From NCBI GenBank assembly GCA_905182985.1, contig CAJJDN010000122.1:297466-361465 (forward strand): DNA of 64,000 nucleotides, in the 5' to 3' direction. The notes beneath the pieces are model-generated. The model did no database searches and was not told the DNA's origin. It worked only from the letters and a program-made list of their open reading frames with translations. The DNA comes from Paramecium sonneborni. Lineage: Eukaryota; Ciliophora; Oligohymenophorea; Peniculida; Parameciidae. Shown here piece after piece: positions 51,881-62,467 of the stretch (position 1 is its first letter; each line of letters opens with the position of its first letter). The translations under genes were made by a program, and so were the position numbers.

Positions 51881-52708
51881 TCAAATATCAGCTACAGGCT
51901 TAACTTATTTAGGTGGAGGTGTATGTGTTATACATATATATATCATATAGAAAAATAAATAAACTCCAAGAAGATAACCATAGAATATACTAAAAACACC
52001 AAATGTAAGCCCATATAAAAATCCCAAAATGCTCTTCGTGCAATCCTATGATCTTTTTGAATAATCTGCACATGATAACAAAAATGCTATAAATAACAAT
52101 ATAAACTGTCCTATCAAAGTTAAAATAAGCGGTATTACTCTATTACTTTCTTCTGAAATTTCTTCCCAATATTTTTCAGCAGAAATAATTAAGAAGATAC
52201 AAACTCCTAGAATTCCTAAGAATGATCCAATAAAAAATTCTAAAAGTCCTCCTTCTTTAGAATAATTTTTTATATGATTATTTAAAATAAATGATTTGAT
52301 TAATTCTATAACTCCTAATCCAAGATTAATAGAGAAGATAATTAAAGCTGCTAATTCTAAATCTGATTCATAATTAAATGATAAGTAAAGAACTCCAATA
52401 ACTTATTACAAAATATCCATTATTTTAGATACATATTCTCTAATTTTTGTATTAGATTAGCCTTAGAAGAAATATTTTCTCTCAAAACCAAAAATGTAAA
52501 TATGAAAAATTGCCCATGCTCCAACCTATGAAAAAAATTCTTTCAAAGTGTAAGTCCTCAAATCACGATCAGCGATCATTATAATAAAAAATATAATTCT
52601 ACTCAGCATTCCGATAATGAGATTGATATCCAATCTCTCAATTTCAACTTGACTACACAAAAATGAAAGTACTCCATCTATTATATCTATTGCATCACAA
52701 CATCTCAT
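51881..52708 (-). CDS. Multi-pass membrane protein, unknown family
   Basis: Intronless, 275 residues from ATG 52708 to TGA 51883-51881. At least five hydrophobic segments are visible: LIIGMLSRIIFFIIMIA, ELAALIIFSINLGLGVIELI, GSFLGILGVCIFLIISA, VIPLILTLIGQFILLFIAFLL and SILGFLYGLTFGVFSIFYGYLLGVYLFFYMIY. The short soluble tail is Pro-rich (THTPPPKQVKPVADI). A conserved-looking IADRDLRTYTLKEFF segment follows the first span. No family recognised. A decayed copy in the opposite orientation lies at 53613-54352, so this gene belongs to a local inverted duplication. Confidence 0.75.
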
Positions 52709-52710
52709 GA

Positions 52711-52991
52711 AAAAATATTTATAAAAAATAAAATGTAAAAGGCATCTATTTTTACATTTAAATTAAAAAAAAAAAATATTCTACTTCTTGATAAATATTA
52801 TTATTACTTCTTTTTACATTATTTTTAATTAAAAGGAAAATATTTTATGAAATAATTATCATATTAGAAAAGATTAGGACAAAAAAAAAAAGAAGTTTGC
52901 AATTTTGATAATTTTAATAATAATTATAATTTAAATAAAATTGATTTGATTATGGTTCATATCCTTAATAACAATCAGGAATTATTAATTT
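52711..52991 (+). repeat. Inverted repeat, left arm
   Basis: About 281 bp whose reverse complement matches about 53322-53612 with few differences (for example aggcatctatttttacat against atgtaaaaatagatgcct). It begins at the 5' end of the membrane-protein gene. Confidence 0.85.
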
Positions 52992-53321
52992 TTTATATTT
53001 CCACCAACAATTAATTATGATTGAGATAATCAAAACTATAAAATTTATGGTTATATAAAATTAGTTTTGAAGGGTAGTAAAGAATTTAGATTTTAGTTTA
53101 GTGATATAATTTGATCCAACAAAAAAAGTTGGAATAAATGCTGTTATTGATTTTGTCACTTCTTGAAAAATAATATACTTATTAATTTTAAATAACATTT
53201 AATAGACTTCTTTATATAATTTATAAATGTTCAATTGGATATTCAAATAGAAAAAAATTACTCTGGTAATTACATTGGATATTATGATTGATTTACCAAT
53301 TTCATTAACTATTAATGGAAT

Positions 53322-53612
53322 AAAATTAATAATTCCTGATCGTTATTAAGCATATGAACCATAATCAAATCAAATCAATTTTATTTAAATTATAATTATT
53401 ATTAAAATTATCAAAATTGCAAACTTCTTTTTTTTTTTGTCCTAATCTTTTCTAATATGATAATTATTTCATAAAATATTTTCCTTTTAATTAAAAATAA
53501 TGTAAAAAGAAGTAATAATAATATTTATCAAGAAGTAGAATATTTTTTTTTTTTAATTTAAATGTAAAAATAGATGCCTTTTACATTTTATTTTTTATAA
53601 ATATTTTTTTTT
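53322..53612 (-). repeat. Inverted repeat, right arm
   Basis: Near-perfect reverse complement of 52711-52991, separated from it by about 330 bp of apparently unrelated sequence. Indels are confined to homopolymer runs. It continues, with more divergence, into the pseudogene at 53613-54352. Confidence 0.85.
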
Positions 53613-54352
53613 GGGAAGTTGTTGGGATTGCAACGATTTAATAGATGCTTTGATCTCGTGTTTTTGCTCTTGTTGCGTTGAAACTTACAGATTAGATCTC
53701 AATTAAATTCTTAGATTATCGTGCAGAATTGGATTTTTTATTCTCATGATTTATGATCGAGATTTGAAAACTTTTACTTTAGCAGAGTTTAGTTCATTAA
53801 TAGAAGAGAGGGGGGTTTTTTTATTTACCTCACTTTTGTTGAGGATGTTTATTTCATTGAAGGAGAATCTCAAACCCGCAAAAGAGAACTTTGGTATAAA
53901 ATTTTGGACATTTTTTAATAAGGTATTGGAATTCTTTACCTATCATTTAATTATGAATCAGGTTTGGAATTAACAGCTTTATATGTTTTTTTTTAAATTT
54001 TGTATTAGGGATTTTTGAATTATTCAAATCCCTTTGTTAAAAACCTCATATTAAAGATTATAATCAATAACGAGGGCTTAAGGAATTTTTTTTAGGAGCA
54101 TTCTTAGAATGTCTTGTAGTTATTATATTGTTTACAATGAATTTGGTTAAGTACTGGAATTATATTTCCTCTGTAGTTGCTACAATGCTTATTGTCACTT
54201 TGATAGAACATTTTATTCTGCTTATAGAAGTATTTATACACATGTGTCAATCATTTTCAAAAACATCAAACGATTGCACGAAAAGCGTTTTAGGATTTTT
54301 ATATGGAATTACTTTTGGTTTTTTCTGCATATTTTATGGTAATTATTTGTAA
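53613..54352 (+). pseudogene. Decayed inverted copy of the membrane protein gene 51881-52708
   Basis: The same order of sequence as the intact gene is visible: MIYDRDLKTFTLAEFSS (intact: MIADRDLRTYTLKEFFS), ESGLELTAL, LGIFELFKSL, GLKEFFLGAFLECLVV and NDCTKSVLGFLYGITFGFFCIFYG. The start codon has been lost (gggaag where the intact gene has atgaga), and the pieces fall in different frames, so at least two frameshifts have accumulated. It mirrors the intact gene across the inverted-repeat centre near 53160. Confidence 0.8.
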
Positions 54353-54773
54353 TTGATTTTGGAATTCTTATAATGGGCCAAAATATGCAAAAAATAATAA
54401 ATATTTTCTTTATGAAAATTGATTATCTTTTCTTCAAAATTAAATTATTTTTCACAATGTCCCCAACTATTTTTCATTGCATTCTCTAAATTCTTTTGCT
54501 TATCTAATTCTATCAAATAGCAATGCTTTAAATTTTTTGGCATTTATATGATGACATCTTATTCTTACTTAAGATTTATATATTTTTATTATATAGAACT
54601 GGGATAATTTTATTGATAAAGTTTATACTAAACTCATCTCTTGGATTTTGATAGTATCATTATGGTTTATTTTTAAATACTAATAATAAAATATACTAAA
54701 ATCATAAAATTTAGATAATATTTTACAAATAGTATAATAAATATTTTAATTGTTTAATATAATGAGATCAAAT
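54353..54773. other. Intergenic between convergent 3' ends
   Basis: 420 bp, AT-rich, with no gene or repeat recognised. Confidence 0.45.
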
Positions 54774-55883
54774 TCATTTATTGAATCTCTTTTCAAGTTC
54801 ACTCAAAATTTACAATTACTCTACTTCATCTTCATCCTCAAACAATGAATCCCTTAAATCAAATATATATGATCTCTCCAAAGATTGTAAACTATTTTAC
54901 TTTAAACTTTTCAATATTTCTTTTTAATCAGTATTTTTTCCAACAAAAATAATATCTTTTGCTTCAAGAAATTTAAAGTTATCTTTTAAATGTTTCTTAT
55001 CACTTTCTATATTCTAACTCAAATGAAAATTAGTTATTGCCAATGAGATCAATTTTTTAAGATTATTAAAATATTTTAAAATTACTAAAGCTTTCTTTTT
55101 CATTAAATCAGTTCTCTCAAAGTTAATTACTACCAAAATTGATCTAATTCTATTTGGGAATCTCTTAAACAATTTCTTATAATCATCTATCTATTCCTCT
55201 CTTTAATCGTAATCAGAATCAAAATCAAATGATGAAGTATCAACAAAATAATATTTAATCTATTTACTCCATAATATTTATGGCTCAAATAACTTCATTT
55301 CCTAATTTGTATTAAATATCTTATTCATTAAAAATGTTTTACCATTACCTGCTTATCCTATTAATAGGCATAACGGAATATCTTCAGGAATTTTCTCAGG
55401 CATTGGTTCTGGATCATCGATATTATGTTAATTATCTTCAGATTAAATATCATTTGTATTTGAATTATCAAAAATTATGGTTGTTTCTTTCTCTGAATCT
55501 TTAATTATTTACTCTGTATTTGTAGAAATACTAGACAATGTACTTTCTGTTTATAAATTTTATTTTTCATTATCGTTATTTTTTTTAATTCCAGTTTCGA
55601 TAGGTTGGTTTGATTTCCAACGATTTAAATTAAGATAATTTTAATTATCCTCAGAAACTTATTATCTTTTATTTTTGATCTCCATTGTCAAATAACTTTG
55701 AACTTTATTGATTTTTGGACTTAAATTCAATTTTTGAATCAATTCTATTTCTTACTTAATTACATGAGGGGGATTGCAAATTTTTTCAGCAGTATTTATA
55801 AGTTAAGTAATTATTTTAGGTTTAAAGACCTCATGGCCTAGCCAGTGTTTTTCTTTGAACTAATTTTTTTAAAATTACGGCAT
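54774..55883 (-). CDS. P-loop GTPase-like protein (AIG1/IAN-like), copy 1
   Basis: Intronless, 369 residues from ATG 55883 to TGA 54776-54774. An N-terminal region (FKEKHWLGHEVFKPKIITQL) and an acidic Ser/Thr/Asn linker precede a nucleotide-binding domain. Its motifs are LCLLIGQAGNGKTFLMNKIF (Walker A/G1), YYFVDTSSFDFDSD at the DxxG position (the Gly is missing) and SILVVINFERTDLMKKKALVIL, like the hydrophobic strand plus conserved box of AIG1-type GTPases. It ends in an acidic tail (DSLFEDEDEVEQ). The switch II change suggests altered hydrolysis. It is a paralogue of the gene at 56524-57389 on the same strand. Assignment to AIG1 is by motif resemblance only. Confidence 0.65.
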
Positions 55884-56523
55884 TTGTCTGATTCTTATGT
55901 AAAATAATCCTAAATAGAGCAAGATGAAGCTTTATATTATTTTTGTTGATTTAATAGAATTAACAAAAAATATTCTGTTATAATAAAAAAGTTTATATAA
56001 TCAGAATATATAAATAAAAAAAATAATATAATCATTATTATTAATAATATTTGAATCATACTTTATTCAAGATCATTTATAAAATCAATGATTTAAAAAA
56101 ATTTTTTTTTCAGCATTATTTATAACTTTTAATCTATGTTCTTAAAATTAAAAACTCTAGTAGTTTTAGTAAATAATTAATTCATAAGCAATTAGGAAAG
56201 AGTTGCGCTAAATTTAATAATGAAAAGTCAGTTTTATTTCATTTTAAACTATTAATAAAAAAAATCATTCTCTCAAATTTTAAAATTAATGTATTAAACT
56301 TCTAAGCATTAGGGCTAAAAATTCAAAATTTTTCATAATTTAGCAATCAATATTCTTAGGGTAAAATTTTAATAATTAATCCAACTTTCGTATCAATTTC
56401 TATATTTTTATAATCAATCTCTATACAAACTTAAATGTAAAGTATAAATTATAAAAAAAATAAAATAAAATCTTTATCGATAAAAATTTTTAATAATATG
56501 TATTTAAAGTTTCAATATAATGA
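55884..56523. other. Intergenic between the two P-loop genes
   Basis: 640 bp of strongly AT-rich sequence with long T and A runs. No ORF or repeat recognised; it must hold the promoter of copy 1. Confidence 0.45.
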
Positions 56524-57389
56524 TCAACTGAATGACTTTCTTAATTGATCAACTATTATATCTTGATCATCATCATTAGGCTTCTCAAATATCGTGTCTT
56601 ATAAATCAAATTGATATTCTTGATTAATCTCAATTAAACAATTAGATTATTTTATTTAATCTATTAATTCTTCTTAAGTTGTTTCCTTTCCTACAAATAA
56701 AATAGATTTAAATTTAAAAACTCTAAAGGCTTTCTATAAGTCACTATTATCCTTTTCTTAATCTTCACTTAATTCAAAGTGGCTTATAATTAAGCTAATT
56801 TAACTTTAAAACTTTTTAAAGTAAGGTAAAACATTTAATGCAGATTTTTTCATAATATCTGTTCTTTCAAATTTAACAACAATCAATAAAGTAGCCACTT
56901 TATTAGGATAGCTATCAAAGATACTTTAAAATTATTTGATTTGTTATTCTCTTGAATCAATATTACTTTTGAAGTCAAAAGAATTTGTATCAATGAATTT
57001 ATATTCAACAGTTCTTTGATTGTTAATTTTATTGAAAATCGATGTCTTACCAACACCAGCTTCTCCAATTAATAATGCAATTGGCTAATCTTTATTAAGT
57101 GATTGAATAGGTTGGGTATCCAGTAGAGGATTAGGTTAAGGATCAGGTAGAAGATCAGTTTAAGGATCAGGTAAAAGCTCAGGTAGAAGATCAGGTTAGG
57201 GATCTGGTTAAGTATCACAATACTTGATCCGATAAATAAATCTACTCTTTTAAACAAATCTTAAGCATGGTAGAAATATCCTATTTCTACAAATTTAACA
57301 AAGAATACAAACTCTCTGATAAACAAAGCTAAAGCATGGTTTTAATATATTGATGAATAAAAATAATGTAAGACTGAGAGTAATCTCAT
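56524..57389 (-). CDS. P-loop GTPase-like protein (AIG1/IAN-like), copy 2
   Basis: A 20-nt intron (GTATTGTGAT...CCAG) gives 281 residues from ATG 57389 to TGA 56526-56524. A short N-terminus leads into a Pro-rich repeat (about four PDLLPDPQ-like units, near 57110-57200). The P-loop domain follows: ALLIGEAGVGKTSIFNKI, YKFIDTNSFDFKSN, TLLIVVKFERTDIMKKSALNVL and ILFVGKETTQEE. The spacing matches copy 1, including the DTxSFDF replacement of DxxG. The same frame is also open upstream into the repeat-protein gene; I prefer the spliced start because the intervening DNA has lost the strand bias of coding sequence. Confidence 0.6.
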
Positions 57390-57550
57390 AAAATAGTCCT
57401 AAAATTATTCGTAAAGTGAAATTGTATAAAAATAAAATAAAATTCCAAATTAGTAATGCGAATAATTTAGGGAAGGTTTTGGTTTAAGATAAAATTTATT
57501 AGAAAAATTAGCAAATATTTGTTAAAAGTAGCTTATGTTATTAAAAATTG

Positions 57551-60111
57551 TCAAAAATTTAATTAATTGATTTTTTTATTTTTAATTATCTATTTTTTTT
57601 TTCTTTTTGAAAAATGTTTACAATTTCATCATAAGGTCGAATAATCAATTAATATATGTAACTAAATAAAGAAAAAATGAAAATGAATAGACTTGACTTT
57701 AAAGGGTCAAAAGTAATTTTAAATTTACTTTTTTTAGTAGAATAATGTAAACAATCTTTAGTGATATGATTATCTTCTATTTTTATTTAAGTATCAATAT
57801 GTTACTGTTATTCTATGTTTTATCTTTTCTGATGAAATTAATCATTATTCTAAAAAGGTATTTAATGATTCATTTATAATTATATTAAATTTTATTTAAT
57901 TGATAAAGTTTCTTATTATTTATAATTGTATCCATATTCAATAGTTTATTCAAAATGTAATGTTTCTACTAATGCATTATTTTATTAAATATATTATTTT
58001 TCTACTTATTTATTATTTTTTTCATTAAGTTTATTTTGGAATAAATCATTATTTTATTCAATATTTTATGTTTCTACTTATTCATTATTTTATTCAATAA
58101 GTTAATTTTCTACTTAATCATTATTTTATTCAATATTTTATGTTTCTACTTATTCATTATCTTAATCAATAAGTTTAGTATCTTCTTATTTATCCTTCTA
58201 TTCAACATTTTATGTTTCTACTTATTCATTTTTTTAATCAATAAGTTTAGTATTTTCTTATTTATCCTTCTATTCAACATTTTATGTTTCTACTTATTCA
58301 TTTTTTTAATCAATAAGTTTAGTATTTTCTTATTTATCCTTCTATTCAACATTTTATGTTTCTACTTATTCATTTTTTTAATCAATAAGTTTAGTATTTT
58401 CTTATTTATCCTTCTATTCAACATTTTATGTTTCTACTTATTCATTTTTTTAATCAATAAGTTTAGTATTTTCTTATTTATCCTTCTATTCAACATTTTA
58501 TGTTTCTACTTATTCATTTTTTTAATCAATAAGTTTAGTATCTTCTTATTTATCCTTCTATTCAACATTTTATGTTTCTACTTATTCATTTTTTTAATCA
58601 ATAAGTTTAGTATCTTCTTATTTATCCTTCTATTCAACATTTTATGTTTCTACTTATTCATTTTTTTAATCAATAAGTTTAGTATCTTCTTATTTATCCT
58701 TCTATTCAACATTTTATGTTTCTACTTATTCATTTTTTTAATCAATAAGTTTAGTATCTTCTTATTTATCCTTCTATTCAACATTTTATGTTTCTACTTA
58801 TTCATTTTTTTAATCAATAAGTTTAGTATCTTCTTATTTATCCTTCTATTCAACATTTTATGTTTCTACTTATTCATTTTTTTAATCAATAAGTTTAGTA
58901 TCTTCTTATTTATCCTTCTATTCAACATTTTATGTTTCTACTTATTCATTTTTTTAATCAATAAGTTTAGTATCTTCTTATTTATCCTTCTATTCAACAT
59001 TTTATGTTTCTACTTATTCATTTTTTTAATCAATAAGTTTAGTATCTTCTTATTTATCCTTCTATTCAACATTTTATGTTTCTACTTATTCATTTTTTTA
59101 ATCAATAAGTTTAGTATCTTCTTATTTATCCTTCTATTCAACATTTTATGTTTCTACTTATTCATTTTTTTAATCAATAAGTTTAGTATCTTCTTATTTA
59201 TCCTTCTATTCAACATTTTATGTTTCTACTTATTCATTTTTTTAATCAATAAGTTTAGTATCTTCTTATTTATCCTTCTATTCAACATTTTATGTTTCTA
59301 CTTATTCATTTTTTTAATCAATAAGTTTAGTATCTTCTTATTTATCCTTCTATTCAACATTTTATGTTTCTACTTATTCATTTTTTTAATCAATAAGTTT
59401 AGTATCTTCTTATTTATCCTTCTATTCAACATTTTATGTTTCTACTTATTCATTTTTTTAATCAATAAGTTTAGTATCTTCTTATTTATCCTTCTATTCA
59501 ACATTTTATGTTTCTACTTATTCATTTTTTTAATCAATAAGTTTAGTATCTTCTTATTTATCCTTCTATTCAACATTTTATGTTTCTACTTATTCATTTT
59601 TTTAATCAATAAGTTTAGTATCTTCTTATTTATCCTTCTATTCAACATTTTATGTTTCTACTTATTCATTTTTTTAATCAATAAGTTTAGTATCTTCTTA
59701 TTTATCCTTCTATTCAACATTTTATGTTTCTACTTATTCATTTTTTTAATCAATAAGTTTAGTATCTTCTTATTTATCCTTCTATTCAACATTTTATGTT
59801 TCTACTTATTCATTATTTTATTTATTAATTTAATTTTATACTTAATTATTATTTTATTCAACATTTTATTTTTCTACTTCTTCATAATTTTAATCAATAA
59901 GTTTAGTATCTTCTTATTAATGATTTTATCCCATATGTTATGTTTTTACTTATTCATTACTTTATACAATAATTTTAGTATCATATTATTCTTCATTTTA
60001 ATCAATATTTTATGTTTCTACTTAATCAGATTTTGTCGAATCTCTTTCAATATTATTTTTATTAAATCCATCTTCATCTAAGTCTTAACTTGATTATCTT
60101 CCAAAACTCAT
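57551..60111 (-). CDS. Repeat protein with 24-residue tandem units and C-terminal hydrophobic segment
   Basis: ATG 60111 (MSFGRQSSQDLDEDGF) to TGA 57553-57551 with a 32-nt intron (57590-57621) gives 842 residues. The bulk is tandem EDTKLIDQKNEQVETQNVEQ-type units of 24 residues, each made of two related 12-residue halves. They are hydrophilic and Gln/Glu-rich, probably extended helix or disordered. The tail contains KITFDPLKSS and a single hydrophobic span (LFIFIFSLFSYIYQLII), suggesting a tail-anchored protein with a long repetitive domain on one side of the membrane. No family recognised. Without the intron the frame would run on into the downstream P-loop gene. Confidence 0.6.
58189..59772 (-). 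repeat. 22 tandem 72-bp units inside the repeat-protein gene
   Basis: Exactly spaced 72-bp units (starts at 58189 + 72n, n = 0-21), nearly identical, with degenerate half-units on both sides (about 57960-58188 and 59773-60030). One variant site distinguishes the first four full units (tattttc, encoding Asn on the coding strand) from all later ones (tatcttc, encoding Asp). The 72-bp period preserves frame. Confidence 0.95.
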
Positions 60112-60306
60112 TATAAATTTTAAATTTCCTTTCATATTCTTTAAAAGGTTTAAAAGCAATTTATTACATCTAATAGAATTACTTTAATAGAATTTTTATA
60201 TATATAAAATTTTGATATATTTACATACTTATAATATTTTGCTAAAACATTAAATATTAATCAATCTAGTAAAATTATCATAAAATTTGAGTTAAATTAT
60301 AAATAA

Positions 60307-61246
60307 TCACTCTTAATATTATTATAATTTATCATATACTTCTTTTAAAACTACTTCTAATGTTGGTTTGTCTAATTCTTTTAAAAGTGATAGTATGGCA
60401 CATAAAATATTTGAATTTCTTTCATCCTCATAATCTTATTATACCATTTGTCTTTAGTATTATTATTATTGTTACTATTATTGTAATAATTGTGATTATT
60501 GTTATTGTTAAATTGATTATTGATATTGTTATTGTTACAAATATTATTATTATTATTGTTTTTCTCTTTCTCTTTATATTTATTATTATTGTTATTAATA
60601 AATTAGTTACTGTTATTATTACTAATGATTTTGTTGAATTTGCTATTATGATTATCTTTATTGATTTGGTAATTATTCTCTTTAATTAGAATATCTTCCT
60701 CCCCCATTATTTGGAGAATTTTGATTAGGTTTAATAACTTCTACGAATTGTAGCATTTATTCATCTACTTTTGATGTCTTTGTTGGTGGACTTTATGAAA
60801 TTCCATATTACAATTATTATTATGCGTTTGCCCTATCTTGTTGGTTAATGATAACATCATCCAATTTTTCAAGTGTTTATGAATTGGAAATTACAGCATC
60901 TCTATAATTAGGATGATCGGCAATAGGATTTTCTAATGTTTGATTAAATTTTACCTTGAAGCCATAAAACTTTCAATTTAGGTAATTATTATAAGAATTG
61001 TAATTCTGTTATATTTGATATATTGTTTTTCCTCAAATACAGTTCTTTGATATTTTTACATTTTGCGATATCAGCTAAAGTAGTAATCCTATTAACAGAC
61101 AAAGAAAGAACTTCAAGATTAGGGAGTCGTTCAATTATTGAGATATCATCTAAATCATTTCCCCATAAGTTCAATGATTTAATGCTGTATAAAGCTTCAG
61201 TTTTAGCTTTCTAAGCAATTAATGTTGAAGTTAGAGGTTTAGACAT
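60307..61246 (-). CDS. CFAP410: CFAP410 (C21orf2) orthologue, ciliary LRR protein
   Basis: A 22-nt intron (60933-60954) gives 305 residues. The N-terminal leucine-rich repeats (SIKSLNLWGNDLDDIS, LPNLEVLSLSVNRITTL, CKNIKELYLRKNNIS, LPKLKVLWLQENPIAD) align with human C21orf2 in order and spacing, including the LNxWG and LWLxENP motifs. A long polyglutamine stretch, encoded largely by TAA, separates them from the conserved C-terminal helical module SNILCAILSLLKELDKPTLE. CFAP410 works with NEK1 at the basal body and is needed for cilia in animals. The poly-Q linker is lineage-specific. The next gene on the same strand ends 30 bp upstream of the start codon. Confidence 0.85.
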
Positions 61247-61276
61247 AATTTTTAATGGTTATATTAATTTTAATAA

Positions 61277-62101
61277 TCAATTTTATAGTTTATCAAGTAT
61301 TATTTATTAAGATATTGCTTTTTTTTAGGTCAATGCATTATTTATCAATACAGTAAATGTATCTCGTTGAACTAAATCAAGATGTTATATGATTGCCTCA
61401 TCTATTCTAACTTAATCCAAAACTTTAACTATTCATAGAATATACAAACCAAGTATAATCTATTTCTCTATTAATCAGAAGGATAAACAATCTGTAATAT
61501 TTTTTATTGACGGTAATTCATCAATCTATATGTATTTAATTTCTAATTGAACTTTTTTAAACATTTAATTATCTTTATTATTCTTGTTCTCTTCTATTTC
61601 TTATTCACTTTTCCATTATACACTCAGTACTATACTTCAATAAACTTTAACCACAATATTTGTAGTACCAACATAGGGATTATTATTATTCCATCTTTTC
61701 AAAAGCAACTTATTAATAATGCCTTTGATTCGATAATTTAAAGGCAAAATCAGAATTTACCATCAATCTACTTAACTTAAAAATTAAACCTTTAATAAAA
61801 TTCTCTTATTTCCAGTATCATTACCAATTTACTAGGACTCTTCTTCTGCATACTTCTTTATCTTTTATCTTAGAGTATTTTAACTAATTTTGCTTTTTAA
61901 TGATTATTCATCCTCTTACTAATTACAGATGTAAAAAAGCATATACAATACACAATGTTACTCCTTGAATTAAAATAGAGAATGATTTAATTCTTTATTA
62001 ATTTTTTACGAATCCGCACATCTGCTGAAAGTAGGTCTTAATTACTGTTATTATTTATTTTCTTAATTTTTCTTTTATCTCTATTACTAAATTTAACTCA
62101 T
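61277..62101 (-). CDS. Hypothetical protein, exon structure partly unresolved
   Basis: A good 5' exon starts at ATG 62101 (MSQIQQQQRQKKNQENK; RPTFSRCADSQKINKELNHS; KISQNTLRQKIKKYAEEES). The 3' exons are also good (QMFKKVQLEIKYIQIDELPS; introns 61468-61488 and 61429-61449; then VKVLDQVRIDEAIIQHLDL; end ISQQIILDKLQN). The middle (about 61600-61830) has competing frames with in-frame TGAs that I could not splice cleanly, so a small indel or an atypical intron may be present. The C-terminal helix pattern weakly recalls the ARPC5 subunit of Arp2/3. Function unknown. Confidence 0.45.
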
Positions 62102-62251
62102 TAGCTCCTGATTAACTTTCTAACTCTTAACTAAGTGTTTTATTAAAATTAATAATATTAATTAGTACCCATAAATGATTTAGTCTACATTCATTCAAAT
62201 ATCATTTATAAATTATTCTCTTTTATTTTTATTATATCAAATAAAAGTATT

Positions 62252-62467
62252 ATGGATTAAGATTTGAAATTCCTTTTCTATAAACAATATCCTTTTAATT
62301 TAAATTTACAATTTCAACATCTAAATGATTATTCTTTTACACTTTTAAGTATATTGATAAATTGTGTCATAAAATCAACTGCTCATAAAATTAATATTAA
62401 ATTAGCAGAAGAATATTTTAAAGGATGGAGCCAAAAAAAGGATTTACTTATTGGGTCATTATTTTGA
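62252..62467 (+). CDS. Small ORF, doubtful
   Basis: ATG 62252 to TGA 62465-62467 gives 71 residues (MDQDLKFLFYKQYPFNLN ... AEEYFKGWSQKKDLLIGSLF). The second half has balanced, coding-like composition, but there is no homology signal and the length is within chance expectation in this code. Confidence 0.3.

Noticed and set aside
53590..53640. TTTTTTGGG-like run as a possible telomere addition site
   Set aside because: There is a single run with no tandem telomeric repeat, and it is explained by the inverted-repeat arm joining the pseudogene.
57390..57550. One fused protein joining the repeat gene and P-loop copy 2 (frame open from 60111 to 56524)
   Set aside because: The intervening DNA loses the strand bias of coding sequence, and two ordinary short introns give clean separate gene ends and starts. 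Not excluded without RNA data.
58189..59772. CRISPR-like or satellite array
   Set aside because: Units are contiguous with no unique spacers, have a 72-bp period that keeps frame, and lie inside an open reading frame.
60360..60689. Hydrophobic 109-residue plus-strand ORF
   Set aside because: It is the antisense of the polyglutamine tract of the CFAP410 gene.
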